Below, piece by piece: positions 5,591 through 5,721 of a DNA stretch of 5,721 nucleotides. Both the position numbers and the translations under genes were made by a program. Position 1 is the stretch's first letter. Every line of letters begins with the position of its first letter. The notes beneath the pieces were generated by a model. That model saw only the letters and a list, made by a program, of their open reading frames with translations, had not been told where the DNA came from and ran no database searches. Source of the DNA: Cellvibrionales bacterium UBA5860 (lineage in GTDB: Bacteria > Pseudomonadota > Gammaproteobacteria > Pseudomonadales > Porticoccaceae); the NCBI GenBank assembly GCA_002431545.1, contig DJFY01000069.1, positions 9,771-15,491 on the forward strand, read 5' to 3'.

Positions 5591-5721
5591 GTCTTGTTTT
5601 GGGCGCAGCGGAGTGACTTCGAGATAGGCTGGAGCCCGCGATAATCTGCGATCAAAGTAATCCGCGTTGCCACTCGGCAGTACAGCGCTGTCATCGTTCG
5701 ATGCGGGTCTTCCGCTCCGGC

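Larger units (their letters stand above)
5394..5721. other. Region after the OmpA lipoprotein gene without a convincing gene
   Basis: These 328 bases contain no plus-strand reading frame with gene-like features. A T-rich stretch (CCTTTTCTTTTC) follows the OmpA stop codon almost at once, but no GC-rich stem precedes it. A strong hairpin lies at 5458-5489. On the minus strand a frame is open from the right window edge to a TAA at 5509-5507 (about 70 codons); it has no recognisable motif and could be the tail of a convergent gene or chance. The right part holds a spaced direct repeat (5560-5590). Confidence 0.6.

Overview
The window reads as part of a Gram-negative, probably gammaproteobacterial, chromosome. 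It is moderately GC-rich, with Shine-Dalgarno-led genes, a Tat-exported dehydrogenase subunit and two outer-membrane-type lipoproteins, one carrying an OmpA peptidoglycan-binding domain. I cannot name the species. No tRNA, rRNA, CRISPR array, transposase or phage gene is visible.

Left part (about 1-3141, minus strand). Read in transcription order, this holds a small Tat-signal protein of the gluconate 2-dehydrogenase subunit 3 family (3141-2674). After one base comes an FAD-dependent GMC-family dehydrogenase catalytic subunit (2672-1068). After a 245-base gap comes the N-terminal half of a thiamine-diphosphate enzyme of the acetolactate synthase type (822-1, cut by the window edge). The first two form the catalytic and 'hitchhiker' subunits of a periplasmic sugar/polyol dehydrogenase of the FAD-glucose dehydrogenase / gluconate dehydrogenase type. 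The catalytic subunit has a cysteine cluster spaced like an iron-sulfur site. The multihaem cytochrome c subunit that normally completes such complexes is absent from the window.

Middle (3142-4112). A divergent intergenic region of about 274 bases holds a perfect TATAAT on the minus strand and an 8-bp inverted repeat with a 19-base spacer. It is followed by a plus-strand VOC (glyoxalase/bleomycin-resistance) protein of the PhnB-like type and then a 223-base spacer with no gene.

Right part (4113-5393, plus strand). Two lipoprotein genes 30 bases apart make a likely two-gene operon: a short DUF4398-type lipoprotein, and a longer one joining a DUF4398-type region, a long charged helix and a C-terminal OmpA domain. 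They look like paralogous partners acting at the outer membrane/peptidoglycan interface. The last 328 bases hold no convincing gene. They contain a strong perfect hairpin (5458-5489), a spaced direct repeat, and a weak open frame on the minus strand that may be the tail of a convergent gene.

Nothing here is clearly a new system. The points most worth a second look are the dehydrogenase without a visible electron-transfer subunit next to an acetolactate-synthase-like gene, its cysteine layout, and the paired DUF4398 lipoproteins.
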